From Pegoplata infirma (taxonomy: Eukaryota > Arthropoda > Insecta > Diptera > Anthomyiidae): a DNA stretch of 64,000 bases. The translations under genes and the position numbers were made by a program. The DNA lies in NCBI GenBank assembly GCA_963921195.1, contig OY992537.1, positions 174,423,021 through 174,487,020 of the forward strand, given 5' to 3'. Positions 10,918-21,722 of the stretch are shown here, in pieces. The notes beneath the pieces were generated by a model. The model ran no database searches, was not told where the DNA came from, and saw only the letters and a program-made list of their open reading frames with translations. Within the stretch, counting starts at the first letter, position 1. Each line of letters opens with the position of its first letter.

Positions 10918-12750
10918 TTTTTATACCCTCCACTCTAGTGATAGGGGGTATATATTCATTCCGTTTGTAACACCTCGAAATATTGGTCTAGGACCCCATA
11001 GAGTATATATATTCATTATCCTCGATCGATTTTAAGACGATCTAGCGATGTCCGTCCGTCCGTCTGTCTGTCTGTCTGTTGAAAACACGCTAACTTTTGA
11101 AATACTTAACGGAGGCTCCTGAATTTTGGCATATATGTTTACCTGGTCAGGTTGGTATTGCAATCCAGCGAAATCGGTCCAGTGGTTCAAAAGTTATGAG
11201 CAAAAGACTGAATTTCGGCAAGGGTTTTTCGTGAATTTTTGAGATAAAAAGCACTATAACTTTCGAAAAGCAATTCTGAGGATGCTGAAGCTTGGCATAT
11301 ATATTTTGCGTTCCTCCAGCCTCGTTCGTATTGAATTTCAGCCAAATCGGTCCAGTGCACTGTGGCCGAAATCACTGATCTAGCGGCGTTTTAGTCAAAA
11401 TTAAAAAATTAAAACTGATAAATGTGTTGCACTGTATCGATTACCTATACTTTACAGAGAAAATTAACGTTTTCACTTTTGTTTTTCTCTTAATATTCGC
11501 ACAGCTGTAAGCTATCAAATATACATTTTCTGCAGCAAGTGTATTAAAGGAATTTGGGGCCTAATTACTCAGTGAGTTTTTCTTGACACTTTTAAGTCGA
11601 TTGTTTATACATTTTGAGCCAAAAAGTTTTAATTGAAAGTAAAAGGTATTTTTTAACTAAAAAATAAATGTTTGTGGCCTGTGTGTATCTAGTTTATTAT
11701 TAGTTCATTATTGAAGTTTACATTTGAGATATAAACTATAGTTTCATGGACTGCAACTTTTGAAATTCGATCGTATTCGATCCAATTCCTGTTTTGTTTA
11801 TTATTTTGGGTTATTTTTGTTGTGACGTTTCAGTATGGCGTGCTAGTTCGCGCAAGTTGTTCGGTTTTTAGGGTCCATCTGCCTGTCCAAATAAACAGTA
11901 TAAACGCGATACAGACCACAATTTTCAATCGATTTGGCTGAAATTTGAAATTTAAGTTTCTTTTATCGAAAGAACAAAACCTATAAAATTTTGACAAAAT
12001 CAATCCATGTTAACCCATAGCCCCCATGTAAATGTCTCCTTCAAGTTTTGCTTAAATACCTCTAACAATAGTATTCAAGATATCCTCTTGAAATTCGACC
12101 GATAAATGTTTTTTATATTCATAAACAATCGCTCTAAATTTTAACGGAATCGGACCATATTAATTTCTAGGCCTCATACAAACCACCCTCCCAATATTCA
12201 CATAAATTTCCCAAAATACATAAAAATAAATAAATATTGTTTAAAAATTAATTCTTTATAAATTTTATAATCGCAAATAAGCATTAGTCTTTATTATTTT
12301 ACATTTCCGAATTAAGCGCCGCTAGATTGGCCATTTCGGCCACTGTGAAGTGGTTCAAAAGTTATTAGCAAAACCGTGAATTTCAGATTAGCTTCACCTA
12401 AAATTCACGTGTTGAAAGCCCGTTAAACCTGCTTTAAAAACATTGGTAAGTCACAAAAATATTTAACAACGTATTTTTGTCACTCAAAAATATTTTTATA
12501 CCAAAACAAAAAAAAAAAATACACTCGAAAAAAATTTTACACTCAAAAAAAATTTTACACTCAAAAAAAAAAATTAGTAAATTTTTTTTTTTTCAAAAAT
12601 TACTAAAAATTTTTTTTAAACAAAATAAAATATTTCTAATCAAAACTATTATATTTTTTTCACTTTAGAAAATTTATTATCACTTAAAATGGGCATTGTG
12701 GAGGGTATTCATAGATTCGGCCAAGTCGAATTTAACTTTTCTACTTGTTT
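10918..12750 (+). mobile_element. DINE-1/INE-1-like element, family H1, interrupted
   Basis: Begins TTTTTATACCCTCCACTC, carries the GTCCGTCCGTCTGTCTG microsatellite near 11050 and ends CTTTTCTACTTGTT. The body is continuous only after removing 11358-12347: the text 'tccagtg' before the insert resumes as 'agtggttcaaaagtta' after it. Nested in the loop of the 10444-13487 foldback. Confidence 0.75.
11358..12347. mobile_element. Transib-like non-autonomous element, CACTGTG...CACTGTG ends (copy 1)
   Basis: Terminal repeats read CACTGTGGCCGAAATCAC on the left and the inverse of CACAGTGGCCGAAATGGC on the right, with a second conserved block AGCGGCG further in. Flanks CAGTG / AAGTG fit a 5-bp duplication with one mismatch. 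CACWRTG ends plus 5-bp duplications are the signature of Transib. The 990-bp interior has no long frame. A second copy, inverted, is at 16326-17327. Confidence 0.65.
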
Positions 12751-12798
12751 TTTTTAAAGTTGAAATAATAATTATAAAAGAAGTTTTTTTGATTGCAA

Positions 12799-12870
12799 TT
12801 AGTGTTTCCAAACCGGAAAACCGGGTTTTTGTCAAACCGGTTTTTTGGTTAACCGGCTTGGAAAGACTAA
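12799..12870. repeat. Compact hairpin with AACCGG motif array
   Basis: A 72-base near-palindrome starting TTAGTGTTTCCAA and ending TTGGAAAGACTAA, packed with five CCGG words (AAACCGG, AAACCGGG, AACCGGTT, AACCGGC). Looks like a minimal version of the motif-array elements described elsewhere in the window. Confidence 0.5.
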
Positions 12871-13496
12871 CTACAATTTAGAAAAAGTATTTTAAAGTTA
12901 TTTTTTCAACTTTACAAAAAAAAATACCTTCAATTTTCGTTAAAATGGTTGAGAAAATCAGTTTTTTTTCCAGTTTTTTATTTTCTTTAACATTTCTACT
13001 AACAATAAGTGACAGTTGTCAGATTAGTTTTAAGTGAAGGGTTTTTAAAGACCTATCTGACAGATTCAACATGACGTTCATACATAGCTTATTTCTCGAG
13101 TTATTGAGGTTGAAAGGATTGAGGATTTTTTACTTCTAAGGTCATCTTACAATTAGTTATAATTTGAACTTATAATTTGGAACACGAATATTTTTTTAGG
13201 AGGCTAGCAACATTTAGAAGAAATATATCCGGGTTTGTAAAAAAAAGGCACCAGAGAAAAAAAAAATAAAAAAATTATGTTTCATAACCTCATTTCTTGG
13301 ATAAGAAAATTGGATAAGAAAATTATGTTTCATAACCTCATTTCTTGGATAAAATCGATTTGAGCGAGTTGATCCTGACCTTCTAAAAATCTGAAAAAAA
13401 TCTCAAAAATCTTTTAGGTCATAAGAATTTATATTCCGCTTCAAGAGTTGCAAAAATCCCAAAAAAAGTTTTTGATGAAACGCCCTAATGTTAGAC

Positions 13497-13943
13497 TTTA
13501 ACAAAAGTTTCGCCGTTTTTCTGTAGCACACAATAAGATGAAAATCTTTTTATCTCAAAAACCCCACGATAGATTTTTTTTAATCTGGGCTTAAACTATT
13601 CGTACGGGTGCCAGGTAACATAATATGCAAAAAATTTCATATGCAACGACCTTTCAATTAAAACTTTTCAACCAGACCGTGTAATAGTACTTATAACCAG
13701 TAAAAATTACTAATTTTAGTACTTTAAAGATACTAAAAAACGACTGTACTATTGGTAACACAGTGATATAAAATCGAACTTTTCCGAATCGGAATGGGAT
13801 GAAACCAATGAAAGTTGATATTTTACATAACAAACCCTTCAAAGTGTTTTTTAGTTCAGCGCTAGATTATTTTTTACACGCATTTATAGTTGGTGATTTT
13901 AAAGCATTTAAACTTTTTGCGTATTTAATATGTCCTTCTTTAG
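13497..13943. other. AT-rich spacer with a TTAGTA/TACTAA patch
   Basis: Around 13680-13750 the text CAGTAAAAATTACTAATTTT...GATACTAAAAAAC resembles the interior of the 57.8- and 58.4-kb elements, so a decayed relative may be present. The plus-strand frame 13799-14047 runs across an element boundary and is not treated as a gene. Confidence 0.35.
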
Positions 13944-15035
13944 CACAGTGGGGCGAGATGCACTTTTTTTGTCAGAATTACTCTACAGCTCTCAAAAATA
14001 ACCGATTTCAGTTTTGTTTTTTGCTGCTTGTACACTCAAAAAAATAAACTGGTAAAACGCCTGGTAAAATGCCTTGTAATCCCGTTCTACCAATACTTAA
14101 AAATTTTCCTTGTTTTTTAACAAAAAATCTTGTACTTTGCTCAAACGAGAACTACAGTCTTATTGGTAATTTTACAAGTTTATTTTCGTAATTGTATTCT
14201 ACCATTTTGCAAGGTTATTTTACAAAAAAACTGTAATTTTACAACAAAGTTTTTATTACGAGGATTCTAGCTGAATTACAAAAAAACTGTTATTTTACAA
14301 AAATTATGTTATGCGAAGATTTATGTTGTTTAACAAAAAAAAAAACATTTTTTTTTTGTATTTTTTTTTTATTATTGAAATATATTTATAAAAAAAGTTG
14401 ACAAAATTTTTAAAAATGTATAACGAGGATTGTATTTAATTTACAAAAAAAAAAAAAAGTTATTTTACAAAAATGATTTTATTACGAGGATTTATGTTGT
14501 TTAACAAAAACATTTTTTTTTGTAAATTTACCATTTTGGTTTGTAAATTTACCATTTTTTTAAACATATTTACCATTTTTTCTTGTTACCTTTTTTTTAA
14601 ATTTTTCCGGTTTAAAAACAATATTTTTACCAATAAAATTGGTTATTTTACCAATTTTTGGCGCATTCAAAATTACGAGGAAATCCTCTTAAAATGGGTT
14701 ACTAATTAAGTTAACTCAATTTTTGCAACAAAAGGAATATGTTATTGCAAATACGATTCGTGAAGCTATGAAAGCCATTATAAATACCTTTAAGTTTAGC
14801 CAATAATCATTTTGATTCGTAAACTTTTTAGCGTTTAACAGTAAAAAAAAAACACATTTTTTTGACTTTCGCAATCAAATTTAAACAGATTAGAAAATTT
14901 AATTGAAAATTCGGGCTGCATAAGTCGATGTAAAATTTAATAAGCTACAAGCAGCAAAAAACAAAATTAAAATAGGTTAAGAATTGAGGGCTGTAGAGTA
15001 ATTCTGACAAAAAAGTGCATCTCGCCCCCACTGTG
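13944..15035. mobile_element. Foldback element with CACAGTGGGGCGAGATGC ends
   Basis: The left end CACAGTGGGGCGAGATGCAC and the right end GCATCTCGCCCCCACTGTG are inverted, and pairing continues inwards for about 90 bases (TCAGAATTACTCTACAGC, AAACAAAAT, GCTGCTTGTA). Both termini contain the CACAGTG heptamer. Flanking five bases (TTTAG / CCCTG) do not match, so no duplication is claimed. A motif-array element begins within its left arm. Confidence 0.6.
14033..14700. mobile_element. Motif-array element, CACTCAAAAAAAT end, TTTTACAA/TGGTAAA motif
   Basis: Begins CACTCAAAAAAAT after TA within the left arm of the 13944-15035 foldback. The interior consists of TGGTAAAAT, TTTTACAAAAA and ATTACGAGGA words in repeated near-tandem blocks. 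The right end is not resolved, so the end given is approximate. Confidence 0.45.
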
Positions 15036-15597
15036 CCCTGGTGGTGCCCTAAGTGGACATGTGGGGTCCAGCGTCCATACTTAAGCTTGAAATTACTTCA
15101 GCTTTAACCGGTATGAATTTCGCCGCAATCGGTCCCGTAGATACTTACTGAATAGCCAAATTATTAAAAATAATCCACTGTGCACCGTTGCGTATGATTG
15201 TTATTTAAAGGTAATTACAATATTAATCATACGCCACTTATACAGTTTTCAAGTAAATCTTATCCCAGTCTGCACAATTTCAAGGCGACAATTTTTTCGA
15301 AATTTTTTCGAAGCTTTTCCGCAAAAATGATTCGAAGTCGATATTATATACACTCGATATTTTAACGTTTCTCGAACTCATATTTTTATTGAAAAACTAA
15401 TCGATTTCGAAATGATTTCCAATCGACATTTTAGAAATTCTCGTATTTGTTGTTCCTTCGAAAAAAAATCTTTATTTTAGATATAGCATCGAGTTTTAGT
15501 TTTATTTAGTTAAACAAAAATTCCACAAGTTTTAATTGTTATTATAAAAAAATTATATCTAACATCAGAACAATAAAAAAAATATAAAAAATAAAAA

Positions 15598-15677
15598 ATC
15601 CGCGACCGGGGTTTGAACCAAGGCCATAAAATTACAAATCATAAGCTGCAGAACCTGCTAGCCAACTAGGCCATACA
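15598..15677 (-). other. tRNA-like module, left arm
   Basis: On the minus strand: A-box-like TGGCCTAGTTGG and B-box GGTTCAAACCC about 45 bases apart, close to the RNA polymerase III consensus (TGGCNNAGTGG, GGTTCRANYCC). Transcription would run outward through the TCGATAT array to the element's left end. Not a convincing full cloverleaf. Confidence 0.5.
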
Positions 15678-15831
15678 CAACTTGAAATTTGTTTGTGCTA
15701 ATATGAGAATTATGTCAAAACAAAATAAAATGAATATAAAAACAGGGTAATTCAAATAACAATAAAAATTATAATTTAAGGGCAATTCAAATAATAATAA
15801 AAAATTCAAATTTTAGTAAAAGTAATTTAAA

Positions 15832-17476
15832 ACAAGTTAGAGTGTTAAATTCGGCTGTGCCGAATCTTTTATACCCTCCAACACGTTAAAAAAAAATCAC
15901 AAGTTGGTGGGGGACACCTGTACCCCCGCTATATATGTTTACAAATTATTTGTTCATGATAATTTACGCTTAAATAATAACTTTTTATCATTAGTTTTAA
16001 TGAATTTCTATAACCACGCCCTCAAAGGGGAGCGGCCTGAAAAAAATCGAATTTTCTAACCCCCTTGGTCCAAGCGCAGGTCTATGAACATAATATGGCA
16101 TACAAATGTTACATTTGTTGAGCAAAAATTAAAAAAAAAAAACTCGTAAAAATATCGTATTTTTCAGGGGTCGTTTTAGTTCTTCAAGGGGGAACTTTTT
16201 TTCCCCTGGTCCGATTTTGCCCATCTTCGAACTTAACCTTACCAGTAACATAAGAGATATTCTTGCGTCAGGCGTCTAGCTCTTTTGGTTTGGACTGCAT
16301 CGTTATTTCTACAGACGGACGGACGCACAGTGGCCGAATCATCCAATCTAGCGGCGCTTAATTCTGAAATGTAAAATAATAAAGCCCAATGCATATTTGT
16401 GATTATAAAACTTATAAAGAATTTAATTTTTAACCATATTTATTTATTTCAGTGTTTTTATGTATTTTGGGAAATTTATGTGAATATCGGGAGGGTGGTC
16501 TGTATGAGGACTAGAAGTTAAAATATTCCGATTCCTGTAAAATTTAGAGTGATTATTTATGGCTACAAAAAACATTTACCAGTCGAATTTCAAGAGGATA
16601 TTTGTTAAAATACCATTGTTAGGGCTTTTTGGTAAAACTGGAAGGGGAAATTAACATGGGGGCTATGGGATAACATGGACCGATTTTTTCAAAAATTTAA
16701 TAGGTTTTTTTCTTTCGATAAAAAATTTTAAATTTCAAATTTTAGCCAAATCGATTGAAAATTGTGGTCTGTATCGCGTTTATACTGTTTATTTGGACAG
16801 GCAGATGGACCCTAAAAAACCGAACAACTTGCGCGAACTAGCACACCATACTGAAACGTCACAACAAAAATAACCCAAAATAATAGACAGAACAGGAATT
16901 GGAGCGAATACGATCGAATTTCAAAAGTTGCAGTCCATGAAACTATAGTTTATATCACAAATGTCAACTTCTTTAATGCACTAATAATAAACTAGATACA
17001 CACACGCCACAAGCACTTATTTTTTAGTTAAAACATACCTATTACTTTCAATTAAATCTTTTTGGCTCAAAATGTATAAACAATTGACTTAAAAGTGCCA
17101 AGAAAAACTCACTGAGTTATTAGGCCCCAAATTCCTTCAATACACTTGCTGCAGAAAATGTATATTTGACAGCTTACAGCTGTGCGAATATTGAAAGCAA
17201 AACAAAAGTAAAAACGTAAATTTTTTCTGTAAAGTATAGGTAAACGATGCAGTGCAAAAACATTTATCGATCTTAATTTTTTAATTTTGACTTAAGCGCC
17301 GCTAGATCAGTGATTTCGGCCACAGTGGGTCGGACGGACATCGCTAGAATGTCTTAGATTCTATCATGGGTCAATATTATATATACTTTGTGGGGTCCCC
17401 GACCGATATTTCGATGTGTTACACACGGAATGACAAAGTGAGTATACCCCCATACTGTGGTTGGAGGGTATAAAAA
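15832..17476 (-). mobile_element. DINE-1/INE-1-like element, family H2, interrupted
   Basis: On the minus strand it starts TTTTTATACCCTCCAACC, has the block 'cggggaccccac' and 'atatatataat', a (GTCCGTCC)n run, GTACAGGTGTCCCCC, and ends GTGTTGGAGGGTATAAAAG followed by AACTTGTT. Same architecture as H1 but a distinct family with a central 'cccccttgaagaactaaaac' block. Other copies: 29618-36074 and 56893-57616. Split by the Transib-like insert 16326-17327. Confidence 0.72.
16326..17327. mobile_element. Transib-like non-autonomous element (copy 2, inverted)
   Basis: Ends CACAGTGGCCGAATCATC and the inverse of CACTGTGGCCGAAATCAC, flanked by GGACG / GGTCG (5-bp duplication, one mismatch, in the GC-rich CGGACGG run of the host element). 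Interior is the inverse of 11358-12347, for example CGATACAGACC and TTGCGCGAAC blocks appear on opposite strands. No reading frame. Confidence 0.68.
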
Positions 17477-17487
17477 TTACTTTTATG

Positions 17488-17566
17488 ATCAAACTTTGGC
17501 TGAAGTAGTAAGGCGTTAAACCAGTAATCTTAGAGTTCTGAGTTCAAATCTCAAGTGAGGCAGATA
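17488..17566 (+). other. tRNA-like module, right arm
   Basis: TTGGCTGAAGTAGTAAGG followed ~45 bases later by GAGTTCAAATCTC, similar to A and B boxes. Points outward, mirroring the module at 15598-15677. Confidence 0.45.
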
Positions 17567-17900
17567 AAAATAGTAATTAGAAAAAATTAAATTTAAAGAA
17601 TAAATAAATTTAATTAGGTAATAGTAAGTAAGCAGTAGTTAGTAGTAAAATATTTTTTTTCTTACGGAATTTAATACACAATTAATTAAATTATAAAAAA
17701 GCAAATGTCTCGAAATCCATGAAATTTTTCGATTAAAACTTGAATCGAAACCTTAACTAAAACTCGATTCTATATCACCTTGCATGACACATAAGAAAAC
17801 TCGCTATATATCGACATTATATCAATCTCGATATCGATGAAATTCTTGGAGAAAACGATTCTTTTTCGAATCAATATCGACTCATTTTGCATACTGGGAT

Positions 17901-19168
17901 TATAATTTTAAAAGAAACAACTTCAAATGCATGTAAAAAAATTTAAAGCTGAATTAAAAAAAGCCTTAAGGTGTTTGTTATGGAATATTTCAACTTTCAT
18001 TTGCTTTCGGTTTCATCCCATTCCGATTTTGGTTGTTGCTATCTTTAATTTACAGGACTGCTTTCTAACAAAAAATAATTAAATTTATTTTACAATACAC
18101 CCCAAATATATTACAAAATTAAACATTTCAATATGTTCCACCATGTATCACTTAATTGTAATTCAATAATAATCATTCATTAGCAATTACACTCAATCAA
18201 TTGACAATGTCAATAAATTAATCGTTAATTTGAAACTTGCATTAATATTCCAAAGTTTATATTGTTTGCGTGTGTAACAAGGTGAATTAAAACAATAGAA
18301 AGACAACAACATCCATCACATGCAACATGATACAAGGATACTTTCAAAGAAAGAAAAAAGTCCTTAATACAAATACGGCAATATCGAAAGAAATAAAATT
18401 AACAACGAAGGTACAACTAAATATCAACAAAAATAAAAAATACATAATTTATTAATCTCTTTATAGATTACAATGACAACATATACCAATGGAATGCCAA
18501 ACCAAACAACGAGTATCATTTTTCAGCAACGATAGCAAAAATATTGCTTGGGGACCAATTCACGCGATTGTTAGACAATCTAAAAAATATCAGCCAGCGA
18601 TAATGATGCGGACATAAAGTAAAGGTACATGGAATTAATGGAGGGTATATCAATGTCTCTACTGCTACTACTCCTGATGATGATGATGGTGATGATAACA
18701 CCTATAAACATTAACTTGTCAATAAAGGTAATTCATTATGTCTCTTGCTTTTCTGCCCCCCCCCCTTCTTCACAAATATGATACCCCCAAGACATCAAGG
18801 AATACCATATACAACAAGTGTCTATAGCCCCCCTTCCAGTATTGTCATGTTGCTATGGTACGTATACTTAATATTTATTTCATTCTTTCGTTAGGTCTGT
18901 ATTAAAACGCGTAAAAACCACAAGTATCTGGTACTAAACATGCAAACAACAAATTCTATTTGTTATAGATTATATTGATGTTGTCACAAGGTATGTGGTT
19001 TTTCAATAAACAATAAAATGTATCGTCCTCGTATATTGTTTTTTTTTTCAAAGTATGAACATATAATAAAAAGCTTATATTGCAAAACATTATGTGCCAA
19101 TCGTTTTATCGTGAAAATATTTTTCAAGGATTGCCAACAGTTAAGAAAAGGATATCTAAATACCATAC
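17901..19168. other. Least repetitive stretch; possible host sequence
   Basis: No transposon ends or inverted repeats were recognised. Composition is less monotonous than the neighbourhood, with a GAT/ATG trinucleotide run near 18675-18698. It contains the candidate exon at 18467-18603. Confidence 0.35.
18467..18603 (+). other. Candidate terminal coding exon of a host gene
   Basis: A pyrimidine-rich acceptor (TAATCTCTTTATAG) is followed by a 44-codon open stretch starting at 18469, YNDNIYQWNAKPNNEYHFSA at its beginning and DQFTRLLDNLKNISQR at its end, closed by TAA at 18601. Residue composition is varied and unlike the low-complexity frames around it. There is an in-frame stop eight codons upstream of the acceptor, so it would be the last exon. 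I do not recognise the protein. An AATAAA lies about 120 bases downstream (AATAAAG near 18722). Could equally be chance. Confidence 0.25.
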
Positions 19169-19435
19169 TACACTCAAAGAAAAAGCTTCTTCATATTGAT
19201 GAAAAGTAACATCAATATGATGAAATGTTACATCATTTTTCGTCCAATGTAACTTGTCATCAATATGATGAAGCGGTGTCATCAATAACATTTTTTATTT
19301 GAAAAATAAGAAAAAAAAGTAAAAAAAAATTTTTTGTTGTTATTTGATTTTATTTAATTTATTTTTATTAACTTACAATTGTTTGTTATTTTCTAATTTT
19401 TAAAAACTTACATCTTTTTTTCGTATCCACCAAGA

Positions 19436-19502
19436 TTAGAACGCCGGACCTCTTGTGTGTTGGGCTTAGCCTCTACCCACTTGCCTACAGAGCTTCAACA
19501 AA
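19436..19502 (-). other. tRNA-like module, left arm
   Basis: Minus strand: GTAGGCAAGTGGGTAGAGGC (A-box-like) and GGCGTTCTAATCTTGG (B-box-like, imperfect) about 45 bases apart. Faces the element's left end. Confidence 0.45.
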
Positions 19503-19717
19503 TAATAACAACCAAAAGCCGTTTTGTTTGTTGTGTGCTAATAATAACGCTTAAAGTTTTTGTGTAACTATGCTTTGCTAAAAGCAGTGAGAGGGAAAGA
19601 GAGGGATACTGTACATTCATAAAATGTTTGAGTCTTTACAAATTCCCATAAACAATCGTTATAAACATGTATATATACTAGAGTTCGTTTCGTGACTATA
19701 TCACTTCATCTGTTTAT

Positions 19718-20852
19718 CGGATATCATCATTTTTTTAAAGGACTTAGGGGAGCTAAAAAGAATGCCGGTATTTTTTTGGAAAAATGTTCACTCCTTGGGG
19801 TGGTTCAAAGCATCTGAAAACGCGGATTTTGAGCTGATTTTTTTGCAGAGAAAAAACGGCTGAATATATTGCAAATCTGATTGCACCAGTCGATTCTATA
19901 CCAAAAATTAAAATAATAGCAGTTTTTTGAACTCTTAAAAAAAGTTCCAATAACCTACAACAGGGGGCGTAAAAATCGATTTTTAAAAAAAAAAATTTAA
20001 ATTATTTTTTTAATCATGCACGATGAAGAGGCAGATTTTGCTTAGAAATTTGGTACCAAAAGCACATTTCTATCACAACCCATTAAAAAGTTATAAGGCT
20101 TCAAAATTTTTTCTCTAATGGCAAAATTATAAAACACTGACCGAAATTTGAAAATTTTTTGGATGGGTCCGCGGTCTGGACACTCGTTTTCGATTTTCAT
20201 CTCAATGCTGATTCCAAATCTGGTTTCCAAAATGTTCCGTAACGTCAGGTTTTCGAGATAATTGAGGTCAAAGTTCACAAAAAACGCATTTTTTGTGCAT
20301 TATTAAGAGCATTTTTTTGTGATATTTTAGGATGATATTCTGGGATCATAAAACTCGTTTTCGATTAACAATTCGATGCTGATTCTGAATCCTGATTTCA
20401 AATTTTTCTATCACGTCATGTTTTCGAGAAAATTGAGGTCAAAGTTCTCAAAAAAAGTGTTTTTGTCCATTTTTGATAACTTTTTAACGGGTTTTGATAG
20501 AACGGAAAGTTTAGTACCATTTTGTCAAGCTGAAAATGCCCTTTAATTGTGCATATTTAAAAAATTAATTTAAAAAGAAAATGGAAAAACCTTATATTTC
20601 CGCCCTCTGTGGTGGGATTTTGGAACTTTTTTTAAGAGTTCGAAAAATGACCATTGTATTATTTTTTGCTGTAGAATCGACTGATGAAATCAGATTTGCG
20701 ATATATTCAGCCGTTTTAGCTCTGCTGAAAAATTAGCTCAAAATTCGCGTTTTCAGATGCGTTGAACCACCCCAAGGAGCTAATTTTTTTCCAAAAAAAT
20801 ACCGTCATTCTTTTTAGTTCCCCTAAATCCTTCAAAAAAATGATGATATCCG
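19718..20852. mobile_element. Foldback element with ~280-base arms
   Basis: Left arm (19718-20000) and right arm (20570-20852) are inverted: CGGATATCATCATTTTTTT, GGGAGCTAAAAAGAATG-type, CGTTTTCAGATGC, CAGTCGATTCTA and AACTCTTAAAAAAAGTTCC all recur inverted. The centre carries a direct repeat of about 165 bases (20188-20290 and 20352-20465; TTTTCGAGA, AATTGAGGTCAAAGTTC in each). The minus-strand frames here come from the arms. Confidence 0.68.
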
Positions 20853-20958
20853 CACATCAAATTTTCAAAATTAACTCTAATATATACATATTATACATTG
20901 TATATAACGAAAAATGTTGGGTCTTCACATTTACATTTTAGAAAACGTTATGTAACTA

Positions 20959-21616
20959 CCCTGCAAACAATAAGGCGATATATCGCCGAAAAGATATTGC
21001 GGCGATACGAAAATTTATCATTTCAATAAAAAATCAAAGTAGTATTTTTGTTATATCGCCGTTTTCTCATACGAACGATATTTTGGCGATAAACAAAATA
21101 AAAAATATTAAAAATTTTTATTTCATTGTCAATATAAAATAAAATAATTTATCAAGCACAACAAGAAATCTTTGAAAGAATATAAATTTGGCCGAAAAAC
21201 ACAAATGTGATTTCAAGGATAAAATAAAAAATTCAGCGAATGTTGCGGATATATTTTTCAGGTGGATGCAAATGTTTTTAGTCCTGTTAAGATGACCAAA
21301 ATATGAATGAAAAAATAATGTATATTTTCAGCTTCAGGGAATCGATATAACTGTATCGCCGGTTTATCATTTTGGTGATATTCCGGCGATACATACAAAT
21401 CTATTTTTTTTTTTTATTTATATGATTATCTGGCGATATTGCCCTTTTATCGCCAAGACGAATCGTTTTCGTATCGCCCGGATGTATTGCCGTCGGGTAA
21501 CAGTTTCTCCCGAAAGGTGTATCGCCGGCGATACGAATTCGATAATTGCCGCAATAACATTTATCGTATCGGCAATACAACCGGCGAATCGATGTCGTAT
21601 CGTTTTGTTTGCAGGG
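20959..21616. mobile_element. Motif-array element, CCCTGCAAACAA ends, ATCGCCGGCGAT motif
   Basis: Ends CCCTGCAAACAA and TTTGTTTGCAGGG with TA duplications (20957-20958, 21617-21618). About twenty copies of GGCGATA / TATCGCC, often fused into palindromes such as ATCGCCGGCGAT, fill both subterminal regions, most densely at 21350-21600. The two plus-strand frames at 21422-21654 are this array. Confidence 0.82.
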
Positions 21617-21640
21617 TAAGTAGTGGTGCGATATTTTTAT

Positions 21641-21722
21641 CTGTAGTTGGCTGAACTAGCTAAGGCGTCGATAATAAACACTGCAACTTGGGGACCGTGG
21701 GTTCAAGTACCAGCCGGGGCGG
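21641..21722 (+). other. tRNA-like module, right arm
   Basis: GTTGGCTGAACTAGCTAAGG, then GGGTTCAAGTACC about 45 bases later and GGCGGG, followed by long T runs that would serve as a polymerase III stop. Faces the right end of the 19171-22032 element. Confidence 0.48.

Larger units (their letters stand above)
10444..13487. mobile_element. Mutator/Foldback-like element with long arms and 9-bp duplication
   Basis: Ends are TAGGGCGTTTCAT and ATGAAACGCCCTA, flanked by ATGTTATAC (10435-10443) and ATGTTAGAC (13488-13496), a 9-bp duplication with one mismatch. The arms (about 10444-10880 and 12950-13487) are inverted copies (GAGCGAGTTGATCC / GGATCAACTCGCTC, AGGAGGCTAGCAACATTTAG and inverse). Nine-bp duplications with long inverted arms fit Mutator-like or Foldback elements. 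A short internal duplication (TTGGATAAGAAAATTATG..., about 13270-13350) lies in the right arm. The loop holds a DINE-1-like element. Confidence 0.7.
15264..17898. mobile_element. Motif-array element with outward tRNA-like modules, CCCAGTMTGCA ends
   Basis: Ends CCCAGTCTGCACAATTT and the inverse of CCCAGTATGCAAAATG, with a 2-bp AT duplication (15262-15263, 17899-17900). Subterminal regions (about 15290-15470 and 17700-17890) are arrays of TCGATAT, ATCGATTTCGAA and TTCGAAA words. Further in, each arm holds a tRNA-like module pointing outward (15598-15677 minus, 17488-17566 plus). The middle is occupied by a DINE-1-like element. Confidence 0.65.

Noticed and set aside
15598..21722. The tRNA-like modules as functional tRNA genes
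   Set aside because: A- and B-box-like sequences are present but acceptor and anticodon stems do not pair convincingly.
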